Positions 48,551 through 60,138 of a stretch of 64,000 nt of DNA are shown here, piece after piece. The notes under the pieces were generated by a model. That model was not told the DNA's origin and ran no database searches. It saw only the letters and a list, made by a program, of their open reading frames with translations. The translations under genes and the position numbers were made by a program. This DNA is from Cannabis sativa (Eukaryota > Streptophyta > Magnoliopsida > Rosales > Cannabaceae). The DNA lies in NCBI RefSeq assembly GCF_029168945.1, contig NC_083603.1, positions 2,604,001 to 2,668,000 of the forward strand. Reading direction: 5' to 3'. Position 1 is the stretch's first letter. Every line of letters begins with the position of its first letter.

Positions 48551-49809
48551 TTTTTAAGCTAAAAATCTATATATAATACATCCACATTAACAACACATCT
48601 ATTATCTATTATTATTACTAATTACTAATAATGAATGATGGAGTAACTTATAACTATATCTAACTACTAATCTATTATAAATATCAATATATACAAAAAA
48701 AATATTGCATTATAAATTGGGAGTATTTTTTCTTTAAAATATATTCTTCCAACAATTAAAATAATTTTAGGTGATATACAACCTCTTTTACAAACTAAAT
48801 ATTTTTTGTCATATTTAATCTAAAAAAATTTACTCATATATATGCATGTTGAAAAAATACACACGGAACAAAAATTAAAAAAAAATCAAAAGAAATAAGC
48901 GATATTATATATATATATTTTTTAATCTATTTTTACTCTTTTTTTTTAGTGTTTCATGTTTTATTTTTTCTTTTTTTTTTAAAAAAAATACCTATACCAA
49001 TATATGCATTAATATAAATTATTTTACAAATCAATATATCTATATTTATCTATCTATATACTTATATAAATGAGATGAGAATACTAAGGAGATGATGTAG
49101 CATCTTCTATATGAGTTTTGCTTATTGTTATTTGTTTTCTCAAATTTTAAGATTTTATTTGATTTTTAATTAGTATTTTTATTTAATAAAACTTTTCATT
49201 TTTTCATCCCTACTCTCTATTTAATTAATAACATTTATGTATGAATAATTAATGAAAAGATAAAAGAAGAAGAAGCATCATAATATTACATTGGTGGTTT
49301 GAAAAGACCACTCATTATTAAAAAATAATTCAGTAATAAATAAAAAACTGATAACTTTCCTTTTGTTTTTTTTTTTTTTTGAGTCAATAACTTTCCTTTT
49401 GTTAATTAGATGACCTATGGTTCAAAAAAAAAAAAAAAAAAATTAGATGACCTATGAAATTCTTAACATACGGTAAATGTAATAACTATTTGTAGTATTG
49501 TGTATTTATTTCACACTTATTGTCTTATATAATAATAGCATTTTTTCAACATTTTTATACAATGTACTCATGTCTATATAAATATATAATATTGAAACAA
49601 GTATTTGTGATATACCATTCTTTCTCAAGTCCACAACTAACATATATATATATATATTTATATTCTCTATATTACATATTTGCGGCAAGAGACAACCAGT
49701 CTTTTTGTGTGTATGTTTTGTTGTAATGAATTTATATATAGCTTTATAATCTTTATCCTTAGCAATTGTTTTTTTTTTCTTTTATTGTGTGTTCTATATT
49801 TTGTGACAG

Positions 49810-49930
49810 GAAGGGAGTACTCCAACAGAGCGGTATTGCGAACTCTGACAATATACATGGATCATTATCCTTTCAAAGATTTTATGCTTGAAGAAACTAT
49901 GAAAGATTTTCAAAGAATTTTTCAAGTTAG
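49810..49930 (+). pseudogene. Exon-like fragment inside the Helitron
   Basis: A 121-bp open stretch is bounded by acceptor-like GACAG and donor-like GTAGCT. It encodes REYSNRAVLRTLTIYMDHY followed by PFKDFMLEETMKDFQRIFQVR. Its base composition is more balanced than the AT-rich surroundings. I do not recognise the protein family. It could be a captured host exon or a chance open frame. Confidence 0.4.
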
Positions 49931-51353
49931 GTAGCTCATAATATGACCAAGTTTAGACCAGATTCTCATGGTGCTGGTAGTCTTCATTATGTATATGTAT
50001 GATTTTCTTTAAATCAAGTCTATGATATTTTAATTATATCTACACATATCTTTAAAATTATAGCCATTTCGCTTTCATATAAATCATTGTACCATTATTT
50101 CTAACTCTACCTAAGCCATTTGAGTTGTAAGTGGTGTTAATTTGTTGGATAATATGAAATTTATAATGACATAATGAACTTATTTCAATAAATAAAAAAT
50201 TCTATAAGCTATATAATTAATTAGAATTTGGGTAGTCTCTTAGGTTGTTTTTTATTTATATTGTTCAATCTTTTCTCAAATTTTCATATAAGGTTTTTTA
50301 ATTATGATTTTTTTAGTAAAATATATCACTACTACATTTTTTTTATTTAATCTTCTAATTTGTAACATAAATTTAAATAAGAACAATCTTATTGGATAGA
50401 TTTTTGTATTGATTATTCTGTTAAGCAAAAATCAAGTGTTTTTGTTTACTAAATAATAAATTTATATAATAATTAATAGAAAATAAGTTTACTATGAAGA
50501 GCCTTAAACAAATGAATAAATGTTGTGGCATGTAAAAAATAATTAATGGTTAATAAATAAAATTTGAATGATTCAAATATTTATTTTTGCCATATTGATT
50601 GTGAATGTGCTTAAAAAAAAATCATCGGTATATAGATATTTGTATATATTTATAATTAATGTTCAATTTCTATGAAAATATTAATTGCCTAGCATTTTTG
50701 AATTTATATGTGTTTATCATCTATTTTTTCACTATATATATTTATATAAATATCTATATGTTTGATTGTTCTATAAATAAATTAATAGAAAATTACAAAA
50801 AAAAAAAAAAAAAAAAAATGGAAACAGATACTTGATTTATAATCATGGGGTATTTTGAAAGTTCTAGCTAAATGCTAACCCACAAAACTTGAAGAACAAT
50901 TTAGTTAATCAACTAGCAAAACTGTAAGACAAATTAACATTTTATTATAGAAATAATTAGTCTTATTGATCATGACTTCCTTTTCATTGTTATAATTTAC
51001 AAGTTTTACATCCACATAATCTGTTAAAAAAAAAATTAATCCTCTTATCTACCTACATTTACAATATTTGTGAAAAAGACATTCCAATGACCTACAAAAC
51101 AAAATGAAATTTTTTTACAAGTAGCAGTCAAATTGTTTTTAGTTTTTTTTTTGGTTGAAAAAATAAATCTAAATAGTATTTTAAATAAATACTATGGTTT
51201 TTCTTTTGAAAAAAGTTATTTCATTGGATTTCTTTTTTAAAATAAAAATATAGTATAAGGTATAATTGATTACCCTAAACTGTTTTCCTCATATTTTTTG
51301 TTTTAGCTTCTTCCAGAATATTATTTTTCATAATAAGGCCATATTTTTATAAA

Positions 51354-51759
51354 GGCTAATTAGTAATTTCCCCTCCTCCCTCCCGAACTTTGACATATAC
51401 CAAATCATACTTCCTGAACTTTTTTGGCCGTTAAAAATTCTCCCTTAACTATTAAGATTGTTAAATTTAAGAACTTTTGTCTAATTTCATTTAATTTTAC
51501 TGTTTCAGTGATTGTCTATATACTAAAACATGCTCCTCAGACTTTGATATCTACCAAATTATGCCCTTCAAATTTTGATATGCACTAAATCATGCCCCCT
51601 GAACTTTCATCCATGTTAGAATTTTTTTACTAAAATTAGACAAAAGTCCTTAAATTTAACAATCTTAATAGTTCAGGGAGAATTTTTAACAGCCAAAAAA
51701 GTTCAGGGGGCATAATTTAGTACATGTCAAAGCTCGAGAGGGAAAATTGCTAATTAGCC
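51354..51759. mobile_element. Mutator-type foldback MITE
   Basis: It begins GGCTAATTAGTAATTTTCCC-like and ends with the complement (AAAATTGCTAATTAGCC). Long internal inverted similarity includes the GTTCAGGGGGCAT and CCCCTGAAC words. The 9-bp flanks TTTTATAAA (51345-51353) and TTCTATAAA (51760-51768) differ at one base, the duplication size of Mutator-like elements. Confidence 0.75.
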
Positions 51760-51869
51760 TTCTATAAATTTTGGTAAAAAAAAATCATAAAAATAAAAAT
51801 TTTCTCAATAAAAAGATTACAAATGTTGGGTAATACCGCGCGAAGCGCGGATTAATTCCCTAGTTTTAA

Positions 51870-52130
51870 AATAAAATAAATAATTGTAATGTATTTGAGC
51901 CCTCCACGTGTCTATATTTATGATAAGTTAACGGAAGTGGTAGTAACAATGTAAGAGAAATGTAACATTAGGTATTTTTGCCTCTAAAAAATATTAGGTA
52001 TTTAAATGTATAAAATCTGAAATATAATGTATTTATGCCGCAATTTACCCTTTTAAAAATTTAATAATGTTTGACTTGGGTTTTTTAAAACTATTTTTAC
52101 ATTTTTTTACTTAAAAAAATTAATATTCGA
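51870..52130. other. AT-rich spacer
   Basis: Sequence between the Helitron end and the GC-rich minisatellite. Nothing is recognised. Confidence 0.4.
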
Positions 52131-52144
52131 CACCATATCATGAC

Positions 52145-52445
52145 ATAAACCCATCCAATCCCAAATTCGAACTCAGACCCCGCCTCGAATCCAGACTTGA
52201 ACCTTGACCTGGACCCAGACCCGAGCCTGAGTTCGAGTTCGGTTTCAGGGTCCGGGTCAGGCTGAGGGTCGGAGTCGGGGTCCGGGTTAGGAACGGGGTC
52301 CCAGACCGGGGTTGGGGTTCGGGTTTGGGTCGAGTTCGGGGTTCGAGTTCCATGGTCCGAGTCGGTCTGGGGTCCAAGATCTGGCGTTCAAGTTTCATGG
52401 TTTGGGTCCGTGTCCGAGATCTGAGTTCCATGGTGCGAGTATGTG
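52145..52445. repeat. GC-rich degenerate minisatellite
   Basis: About 300 bp consist of variants of a six-base step such as GGGTTC, GGGTCC, GAGTTC and GAGTCG. They give a G-rich plus strand in a region that is otherwise strongly AT-rich. The 112-codon open frame on the minus strand is low complexity (RT/PE/SR repeats) and probably a by-product of the repeat. Confidence 0.8.
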
Positions 52446-52449
52446 AGTA

Positions 52450-54600
52450 AAAACGTAAAATATAATACTTAGACAAAAAAAAATATTTTTGAAAGTTGAA
52501 AACTACGTTTTGATGTTTTCTGTTTTCTAGTTAATGCATAAACTAAAGTTAAACATGAAATTGAAAAATTTGGTTGAAATTAATTGTTGGTTTTAAAATA
52601 AACAATAGAATTTTAATGGGCCAATTAAACACATTCTTGCTTAGTGATTAGAATAATTGATATGCTTAAATCCCCCAACCAAAAAAATATATATAATTTT
52701 ATGTAACATAACATTGGTATGTAGTACTTTAAGGAATAGTAATGAAAAGGTTTATGCCTTTATTATTGCTCCACTAACTCTAAGTTCATCAAACAATCAT
52801 ATATCATGATGATAACTTCAAATTATTTCATATCTAATTTTAACCATTATATTATAATTTTTAATTAAAAAACCATATATATCTTAATATTACTTTTGTT
52901 AGTGTCATCAAATCAAAAGAAATCTCTACAATTAATATATTATATTGTTATTTCATGTGGAATATTATGGACACGTGTCTCTTGATTATATATATTAACA
53001 AATATACATATATATTATTAATTATTTTTTTTTTAATAAATCATGCAAATTTTATTAATAGTAATTAGCTAAGAATAGTCTACGATCAAGTTGGGACATC
53101 TCTTCTAGAGATATGATCATAATTAAAATTAGAAAAACAAACAAAATAATCAATTGCGTAATTACCAGATCGTTTGATGAAAAAAATAAAATAATATCAA
53201 ATAAAGAGAAGATTGCAACATAATAGTTAACCTTAAGAACACTTATATTATGTTTCATCCACCGCTCAGAAGACACAATAGTAAAAATTATTGCAACAGG
53301 TTTGATCTTGTAGCCTGAGCACTCAATTATATTATGTAAGGTATGTACTAGTAACAACTTCTTCAATTACAAAAAACTTATTATTCCCAACCACTAATAG
53401 TGATGTAATGGGGAACCATTGAAGAACATAGAAAAATCAACAACGAAACAAAATAAAATAAAATTATGTCATACAGACAAAACTAAAACACGTAAAACCA
53501 TATCACATAGACAAGACTAATCGCAATAACAAAACACAACATCAACCAATATACTCCTAAACACTGAGAAAGTCACCGTGGGCCCTACAGAAGAAAAAAG
53601 ACAACCTTCAATAACTATAGATTTAGAAACAAGTTATACTATTAATTAATTAGTAAAAGAAAAAGGATTAGTGAAAAATATAATTACGTAGATTAAGGAC
53701 GGTCCAATACTTGTAAATGGAACCTTCTATGCCGTTTTTATCTTAATTAAGGTACCTACCTAGCTACTTAGCTCTCTATATGTATAGACTTTTCTTCAGT
53801 AATTAATTAAAAATTATATTACTTATGATATAAATATATATGTATATATAATGATGAATAATTATCTCTACAACACAATTGACATCGTATTTATCCTTCA
53901 TTTACATGAAAAAATAATATTAATATACGTAAGAAAATGACATTTAACCAGCCACATGCATATTCATAAAATCACTGACCTTTCACCAGTTCATAAGACA
54001 AATATATATGTATGCATATATAGATATATATTTGTAGAGATTCCTTATCATGCATATTAACTAACCATGAATAGGAAAGAATATACATATAAATTATTAT
54101 AAATGTCACAAGTAATTTTTATGAATGCATCTGGCAAATTGTGTTGGTAAAAAAATTAAAATTTTACTAGTGTACATTTATAGTGGCAAAAGTTTAACTT
54201 TTATTAGTACATTTACGTGTTAGGAAAAATTATTTTTGCCCGAGCTTTTCATATTGCACTGGCAAAAGTTCTAATACCAACGTTAATTTGTCAACCTCTT
54301 TTGCATCAAATGTAGATTACGTTTTGCTAGCACAATATCAAACTCTTGCCAACATAAAAATGTACTGGCAAAAATGACATTTCTTGTAGTAATTCTTATC
54401 AAAAGATACATACAATCTATATATAGACACCAATTTTTAATACATCAAATTTTTTTATTTATACACTAATATTATTTGTTCTCCCGATAAGGGACACATG
54501 GAATTCTTACAACAAATATAGTTTAAATACTTAAAACTCAATAGCGGGCCCAAAAGATACATTAGGCCGGATTCGCAAGTGAATAGTCTTTTCGGATGAA
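52450..54600. other. Intergenic DNA, possible CACTA-like remnant
   Basis: AT-rich. At about 54108-54395 repeated TGGCAAAA/TTTTGCCA words in both orientations and a terminal TTTCTTGTAGTA suggest a decayed CACTA-ended MITE of another family. No gene is recognised in the remainder. Confidence 0.35.
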
Positions 54601-54611
54601 GAACAGACAAC

Positions 54612-55253
54612 TAGGGGTGGAGCCAGAACTAAAGAGTTGGGAGGCCAATATCAGACAGTGCAATATACAATAAATTTAAATTTCAGTGACTTTAATACCT
54701 TTTAAGGATGTGTGTCAATTATAAAAAATACTACATTTTTAAATTTTATAAATATTTTATACAATATTTTTTTTTAAAAAATGAATCAAATCATTAAATT
54801 AAAAATAAAATATGAGTGTTACGCTAAAATTTGACAGAGTTTAATTTAATATTGCCAAAATTAATAATAATATGTAATTTCTTAAGGAAAAAATACTCAT
54901 ATTAATTTTTAGAATAATATAATTAGTTAATTTTACTACTATTTATTAAATAATTTACTAAATATATTTTTAAATTAAAACAAATTAATTAAGTCTAATA
55001 AAATAGTAATATAATAATTTACTATTTATTAAATATATATAATTGTAAGACCTACATTAATATAAAAAATAAAACTATATATTTTCTTAATAATAAAATT
55101 ATATTTAAATAAGTAAATACTAATTTTTTAGTTCTTTCATACATGAAAAATTATGTATTAATATCTTTTTATATATGATTATATATATATGTTTAGTAGT
55201 GCAAATTTTTTAAAAATTCAGCCCCTATAGAGGTCTATGTGGCTCCACCCTTG
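54612..55253. mobile_element. hAT-type non-autonomous element
   Basis: The ends are TAGGGGTGGAGCCAG and GTGGCTCCACCCTTG, inverted repeats of about 14 bp. The 8-bp flanks CAGACAAC (54604-54611) and CAGAAAAC (55254-55261) differ at one base. The 642-bp interior is AT-rich and codes for nothing. Confidence 0.75.
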
Positions 55254-55714
55254 CAGAAAACCTATCCAGGGAACCATCCAACATGGTGCATGTCTGGAAA
55301 ATATTAAACAACATATCCAAAAAAAAAAAAAAAAATAGCAAGCATCCGAACGTCTAGTGCAGTTTCCCATTTAATTACCAGATCTCACAAGACCATTGTG
55401 ACAATCAGTAATCTCGTGATCCATAATGGAAAATAATGGGTAAGTCGTGCAATCCCACATCGCCTGGGGAAGGTCAAGTGTGATGATTATGAGACTGTGT
55501 AGGTATGAGACTACACAGTTGAAGAGAGGCTTTAAATGAATTGATTGGTATTTGTAACGTCCCCGCTTCAAGCCTCCATTGGGTCCTTACACCCACCGAA
55601 TAATGGCTCTTATACACGGGTATGCCACTCTGGCTGCTTCCTGGATTGATGACTGACCCTACAGACCAACACGAGTGTTTTCAGCGTGTTTTGTCCTCAC
55701 TCACACGCATCCTG

Positions 55715-55800
55715 GGAAAACTTCCGAGGAGGTCACCCATCCTTGAAATTGCTCCAGGCCAAGCACGCTTAACTGTGGAGTTCTTTCGAGATGGGCTACC
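55715..55800 (-). promoter_or_regulatory. 5S rRNA-like Pol III promoter region in LTR copy 1
   Basis: On the minus strand, AGTTAAGCGTGCTTGG (55759-55774) matches the box A region of plant 5S rRNA, and GGATGGGTGACCTCC (about 55728-55742) the box C region, at the normal spacing. Cassandra elements are known for this 5S-derived segment in their LTRs. It is not a free 5S gene. Confidence 0.8.
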
Positions 55801-56224
55801 GAAAAACAAGATGCACCTTGTTGATATAGGTAGTACCAATCAATCCATTTAAGCTCTCTTCAACTGTGTAGTCCCATACCTACACAGTCTCAGAATCATC
55901 CCACTTAACCTTCCCCAGGCGGTGTGGAATTGCACAGCTTACCCGGTGTTTCCCCTTACGGATCCCGGGACTACTGACTGTCACAATCACCCCCCCTTAC
56001 GGGGTCCGACGTCCTCGTCGACCACACTTCCGGCTGGGTCAAGGCTTTGATACCATTTGTAACCTCCCCGCTTCAAGCCTCCATTGGGTCCTTACACCCA
56101 CGGAATGAATGACTCTTATACACGAGTACGCCACTCTAGCTGCTTCCTGGATTGATGACTGGCCCTACAGACCAAACACGAGTGTTTCCAACGTGCTTTG
56201 TCCTCACTCGCACGCTTCCTGGGA

Positions 56225-56300
56225 AAACTTCCCAGGAGGTCACCCATCCTTAAATTACTCCAGGCCAAGCACGCTTAACTGTGGAGTTCTTTCGTGATGG
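56225..56300 (-). promoter_or_regulatory. 5S rRNA-like Pol III promoter region in LTR copy 2
   Basis: This is the second LTR's copy: box A-like AGTTAAGCGTGCTTGG (56265-56280) and box C-like GGATGGGTGACCTCCTGGGA (about 56231-56250) on the minus strand. It is closer to plant 5S rRNA than the first copy (CCTCCTGGGAAGT is intact here). Confidence 0.8.
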
Positions 56301-56865
56301 GCTACCGAAAAACAAGATGCACCTTGTTGATATAGGTAGTACCAATCAATCCATTTAAGCTCTCTTCAAATGTGTAGTCCCATACCTACACAGTCTCAGA
56401 ATCATCCCACTTAACTTTCCCCAGGCGGTGTGGGATTGCACAGCTTACCCGGTGTTTCCCCTTACGGATCCCGGGACCACTGACTGTCACAGTACTACCT
56501 ATATGAACAAGGTGCATCTTATTTTTTGATAGCTCATCACGAAAGAACTCCACTGTTAAGCGTATTTGGCTTGAGTGAGGACAAAGCACACTAGAGATAC
56601 TCGTGTTGATCTGTAGGACCGATTATCAGTCTAGGAAGCAGCCAGAGTGACGCACTCGTGTATAAGAGCCATAAATTCGTTGTGTAGGCCCAATGGAAGC
56701 TTGAAGTGGGAACATTACAACCAAGAATAATTAACTCATAAAGATCTCGGCCAAAAGATCATATCTTGCTAAATATGGAAAGATAGTAATTGATAATCAA
56801 GAATTTAATGTGTTTTTATTCTCTACGAAAATAAGACACAGTTTTGATAACTATCAATATGATAT

Positions 56866-57193
56866 GATATTACAAAAAATCTTACTTTTATTTACAACAA
56901 AATTTGTGACTAAAAGTAAAATAATTGTGACTAATTATAAATCATCATTCTTACGTTGTGACTAAAGGTTCGTGAATAAAAGTATTTGTTGCAAAAATAA
57001 CAATTTATTGTGATTAATTGTATTTTTAGTCACAATACTTGTTGTGATTAAAACTAAATTAGTGACAACTTGTATCTAAATACTATGTTTTAGTCACAAG
57101 TAACTTTTTATTGTGACTAAAAGTCACATTTAGTCATAAAATTTTATGTTGTGACTAAAAGATTATCATTAAAGGTAAATTTTTTTTGTAGTG
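56866..57193. mobile_element. CACTA-ended MITE, copy 3
   Basis: It has the same internal GTGACTAAA/TTTAGTCAC structure as 7852-8185 and the right end TTTTTTTGTAGTG. The left terminus is mutated (ATTACAAAAAATCTTAC). Confidence 0.6.
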
Positions 57194-57194
57194 T

Positions 57195-58060
57195 GGCATC
57201 CACATCAGCATGTGTCATGCGCCTCATGGATGATCGGGCTTCAGCAAATAAGCATAAAGTCAATATGTTATTTGTAACACCCCATCAGTAGGAAAATGGT
57301 AACAAGTATGAACCCTAGACACTATAAATATTCAAAGAACCCTTCATGCAAAGGTTAGAAACTTATTCCTCAACTGCTCGCAAAATATTTCACATATTCT
57401 TGTAAATCTTATAAGGCTTTTCTAGTTTTAAAATAATAATATTGACTCGTGGACTAAGACTCATTAATACCACAATCACGTAAAAATTCATGTTATTTTC
57501 TTTATCTTTGATTGATTTCTTTAGCTTTTACAGATAATCAATTAGTTTCTAAAAAATCTCACTAAATAGGTATCAACACAATATAATTGAACTTTGAAGA
57601 AAAAAAGAGAATTTTCAAAAATATATTTTCTTAAGTTTTATTTATAATTTTACGGCCTAATATTTTTTATGAAAATATGCTTGTAAAGTTTTAAATACAA
57701 AAATACATTTTTTGAACAATTAAAGTAAGAGAACAACTAAAAGCAACAATAAATCAATCTCACGATAATCATAAATCAATTATAAATAAACTATATAAAA
57801 AAAAATCAGAAAAACAACATCATAACAATTATAATACAATTATAAATAAACTATAAAACAACAAAAAATAAACGGTTTATTATTTTACTGAAAAATGTAT
57901 TTTTACAAATAAAAAAGTTTAAAGTGTAAAAGTAATTTTTTTTTCATATTGACGTAATTTTGTAATTTTTTAAATTTTGGTTAATTTTATAAATTTTTCC
58001 AAAAAAAATATGTACATTTGAACTTAGGAAATTAATATTTTTAAAATTAATTATTATTAT
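57195..58060. other. Intergenic DNA with a dispersed repeat
   Basis: AT-rich. The 57700-57930 part is a diverged relative of the repeats at 5460 and 47790. No gene is recognised. Confidence 0.4.
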
Positions 58061-58076
58061 AATATATAACAATATA

Positions 58077-58379
58077 TTTTTTTTTTTTTTGAAGAAAAGC
58101 GTGTAATATATTATGAAATAAGACAGTTAGACCTGTCGGTCATTACAGAAAATATTTTCGGGCAAGGAGTTCAGATTCACTGATCCGAACCTCTGATGGG
58201 AAAAAGCCCACTTGGCCACATTATGGGCCGCAAAGTTACAATGTCTACTAACATGTTCAAAGCTACAACCGATAAAATAAGAAGAGATTCTGTTACAAAA
58301 AGAGACATAGTTCTCAAGCTCCCAAGGGAAATCTTTCCCATTGAGGGCATTGATCACTATCCTCGAATCACTCTCAACT
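58077..58379 (-). pseudogene. 5'-truncated LINE tail with target duplication
   Basis: On the minus strand the frame encodes the RNase H-like C-terminus of a LINE ORF2: VESDSRIVINALNG, then FEHVSRHCNFAAHNVAKWAF, CNDRQV and stop at 58127. A short 3' end and an A-run (plus strand T-run 58077-58091) follow. The 15-bp word ATATATAACAATATA occurs at 58062-58076 and again at 58080-58094 beyond the insertion's other end, a classic variable-length LINE target duplication (a base or two of overlap at the junctions is possible). Confidence 0.8.
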
Positions 58380-58399
58380 ATATATAACAATATAACTAA

Positions 58400-58639
58400 T
58401 TATTACATTGTACTTACCAAGGAAAATAAATTTTCTTATATAATATTAACCATTAATGCATTCGATCACAAGTTAGTAAGTGAGAAACAAAATAATTAGT
58501 TATATATTATATATAATATAATATGATTTGAGAATCTCACAATAAAATTAACAAATTTGAATTTTTCATAATAAATAGGTTTAACTTTAAGTCATTACTT
58601 TTTTTTTATATTGATCTATCTATGTGTAAATTCCATTTT
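58400..58639. other. AT-rich spacer
   Basis: No coding, RNA or mobile feature is recognised here. Confidence 0.4.
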
Positions 58640-58995
58640 GAATTCTGTGTTTTATAAAAGTTATCAATTAGACTTTATATTTTGTTAAATGATAAAATGG
58701 ACATTGAATTTTTTAAAATGGTAAAAATAGGACACTGAGCTTAATTTTTGAATTTTTTTTTTTAATATAACCAACTTGAAGACAATTCCTAATACGAATA
58801 GATAGAAAAAATGTAAACAATTTTGTCATAGAACTTTTAGATCGGATTATAATTAAATTTTACTTTGACAAAAAATCAATTCAGGATCCTATTTGTACTA
58901 TTTTAAAAAATACAGAATTCATTTTGTCATTTTTTTTTTAAAAACAATTCATTTTATCATTTAACAAAATAAAAAGTTCAATTAATAATTTTTGT
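58640..58995 (+). repeat. Interspersed repeat (pair with 32590-32945)
   Basis: This is the diverged same-orientation partner of the segment at 32590-32945, sharing TTTTGTTAAATGATAAAAT and the AATTCCTAATACGAATA-like block. It is non-coding. Confidence 0.5.
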
Positions 58996-58999
58996 AAAA

Positions 59000-59930
59000 C
59001 ACAAGATCCAATATTTATCCTCTATATATATATTAATTCGAAATAATTATGCAACAACCACATGTTTAGAAATTACATTCTTATTTTTAATTTTAAACTA
59101 CTTAATAATTAATTGGCTTTTATTTTGTACGTGTCAAATTCCAACAACACTCTTCAATCTTCATAGTCAACACATCAATGAGATTTTTTTAAAAACACTT
59201 ATGAAATAATTTAACTTAAATACACTTATATATCCTATCAAAAAAAAACTTAAATATACTCATTGCCAATCTCGATATTTATTATTTAGTACCTCTATAT
59301 ATTTACATAAATAAACAAATTTATAAGAAATAATTAAGAAAAAAAACTTTTCATAATAATTAATTCTTTTAAGGGATGGTGCTATAAAAAATGGTCTCGA
59401 TGTATTATTATTATTGTTATTCATTCTTTGCTTTTTCTTTTATATATACACACACACAAAAGTTTAGGCTAAAATTAAAAAAATGATCATCATGATCATT
59501 AAAAAAATGTTGTAATATATTTAATTGAATTTGTTAATCACATATATACAACTACTAATTTGAGTAATCATTTGTGAATATTAGATATATTATACTCTCA
59601 TCTCTAAAAAAAAAAACAGTTTTAGTTGGAGACTATAATTAAATAATTAATAAGGTTGTTATACTAGTTAATGGTGATATTCAATTTTCAGTACGTACGT
59701 GCATATATAATTCCAAAGTTTATTTATAATTATATATAAAAAAAATGGTATAGTAATTAGTGGCTAGTGGTGTGTGTATTTATAGCTATAGCTAGGGCAT
59801 TATAAATTTTAACATATATATTAATCAAATCAATTAGTACAAATTAGTAATTATGTACATTAATTTCAATTGATATATATATATATATTTATACATATAT
59901 GATATATCTTCATATACGTGTTGGGTTTAT
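59000..59930. other. Intergenic DNA upstream of the LINE
   Basis: AT-rich sequence with TATATA tracts. The base composition becomes more balanced at about 59930, which may mark the 5' limit of the LINE. Confidence 0.4.
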
Positions 59931-60138
59931 GAACGTGGACGGCTACCATATGATTGGCTCCATTGTCGAGTCTGCTTACTTTTGTAAGAGTGTAATTTCT
60001 ATGGAGATTACTTCCTTCTGAGGAGGCTATTCCTTTTCGTCAAGTTCCTATTCGGGCTAAGATTGTTATTTTGTTTGTTTCTTTTGGTTATTTTCTGTGG
60101 TATCAAAGAGGTAGTCTCTCTCGTGTGTGGTCTGTAGC
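59930..60138 (+). other. Probable 5' leader of the LINE
   Basis: From about 59930 the sequence loses its strong AT bias and leads without interruption into the ORF1 start. L1-type LINEs carry their internal promoter in this position. The exact 5' end cannot be fixed without the other end of the element. Confidence 0.35.

Larger units (their letters stand above)
49053..51863 (+). mobile_element. Probable non-autonomous Helitron
   Basis: The 3' end is a strong Helitron signature: a perfect 6-bp GC hairpin, CCGCGC-GAA-GCGCGG (51836-51850), 9 bp of AT-rich DNA, then CTAG (51860-51863) followed by T. The proposed 5' end is TCTATATACTTATATAAATG after an A, typical for plant Helitrons. No Rep/helicase gene lies inside, so it is non-autonomous. 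It contains an exon-like piece (49810-49930) and a nested Mutator-type MITE (51354-51759). The 3' end is well supported; the exact 5' base is less certain because several A|TC sites lie close together (49031-49053). Confidence 0.65.
55553..56491 (-). mobile_element. Complete Cassandra TRIM retrotransposon
   Basis: Two LTRs, 55553-55985 (433 bp) and 56058-56491 (434 bp), surround only 72 bp of internal DNA. On the minus strand the left LTR ends GGGGAGGTTACA, then AAATGGTATCAAAGCC (a primer-binding site matching the initiator Met-tRNA 3' end). A GC-rich stretch and GTAAGGGGGGGTGAT (polypurine tract) follow, then the second LTR starting TGTGACAG. The flanks GTATT (55548-55552) and GTACT (56492-56496) are a 5-bp duplication with one mismatch. 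It encodes no protein and must rely on other elements' enzymes, as is known for TRIMs. The LTRs are very similar, suggesting a fairly recent insertion. Confidence 0.93.
55397..56719 (+). mobile_element. Older Cassandra solo LTR, split by a younger Cassandra
   Basis: The plus-strand LTR begins TGTGACAATCAGTAATC at 55397 and continues to 55552. It resumes at about 56492 with GTACTACCTATATGAACAAGG and ends GGAACATTACA at 56719. The 5-bp flanks ACCAT (55392-55396) and ACCAA (56720-56724) differ at one base. Removing the insertion and one copy of the internal duplication restores the expected LTR order. Its 5S-like part (CACTGTTAAGCGTATTTGGC) is in the right half; the usual GGATGGGTGACC box is missing. 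Confidence 0.85.

Noticed and set aside
52138..52476. A 112-codon minus-strand frame rich in Arg, Thr, Pro and Ser
   Set aside because: It is produced by the GC-rich six-base repeat. Composition and periodicity, not conservation, explain the open frame.
55715..56300. 5S rRNA gene candidates
   Set aside because: The similarity to plant 5S rRNA covers the box A to box C part but lies inside Cassandra LTRs with primer-binding site, polypurine tract and target duplications. They are LTR parts, not rDNA.
55622..56589. Short frames across the Cassandra LTRs
   Set aside because: Three frames of 62-76 codons fall in LTR sequence. Cassandra is non-coding and the frames are not conserved between the LTR copies.
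58080..58094. Reading the second target-duplication copy of the LINE tail at this position
   Set aside because: These numbers belong to the T-run of the insertion. The second copy of ATATATAACAATATA is at 58380-58394, beyond the other end of the insertion; the range in the feature text should be read that way.
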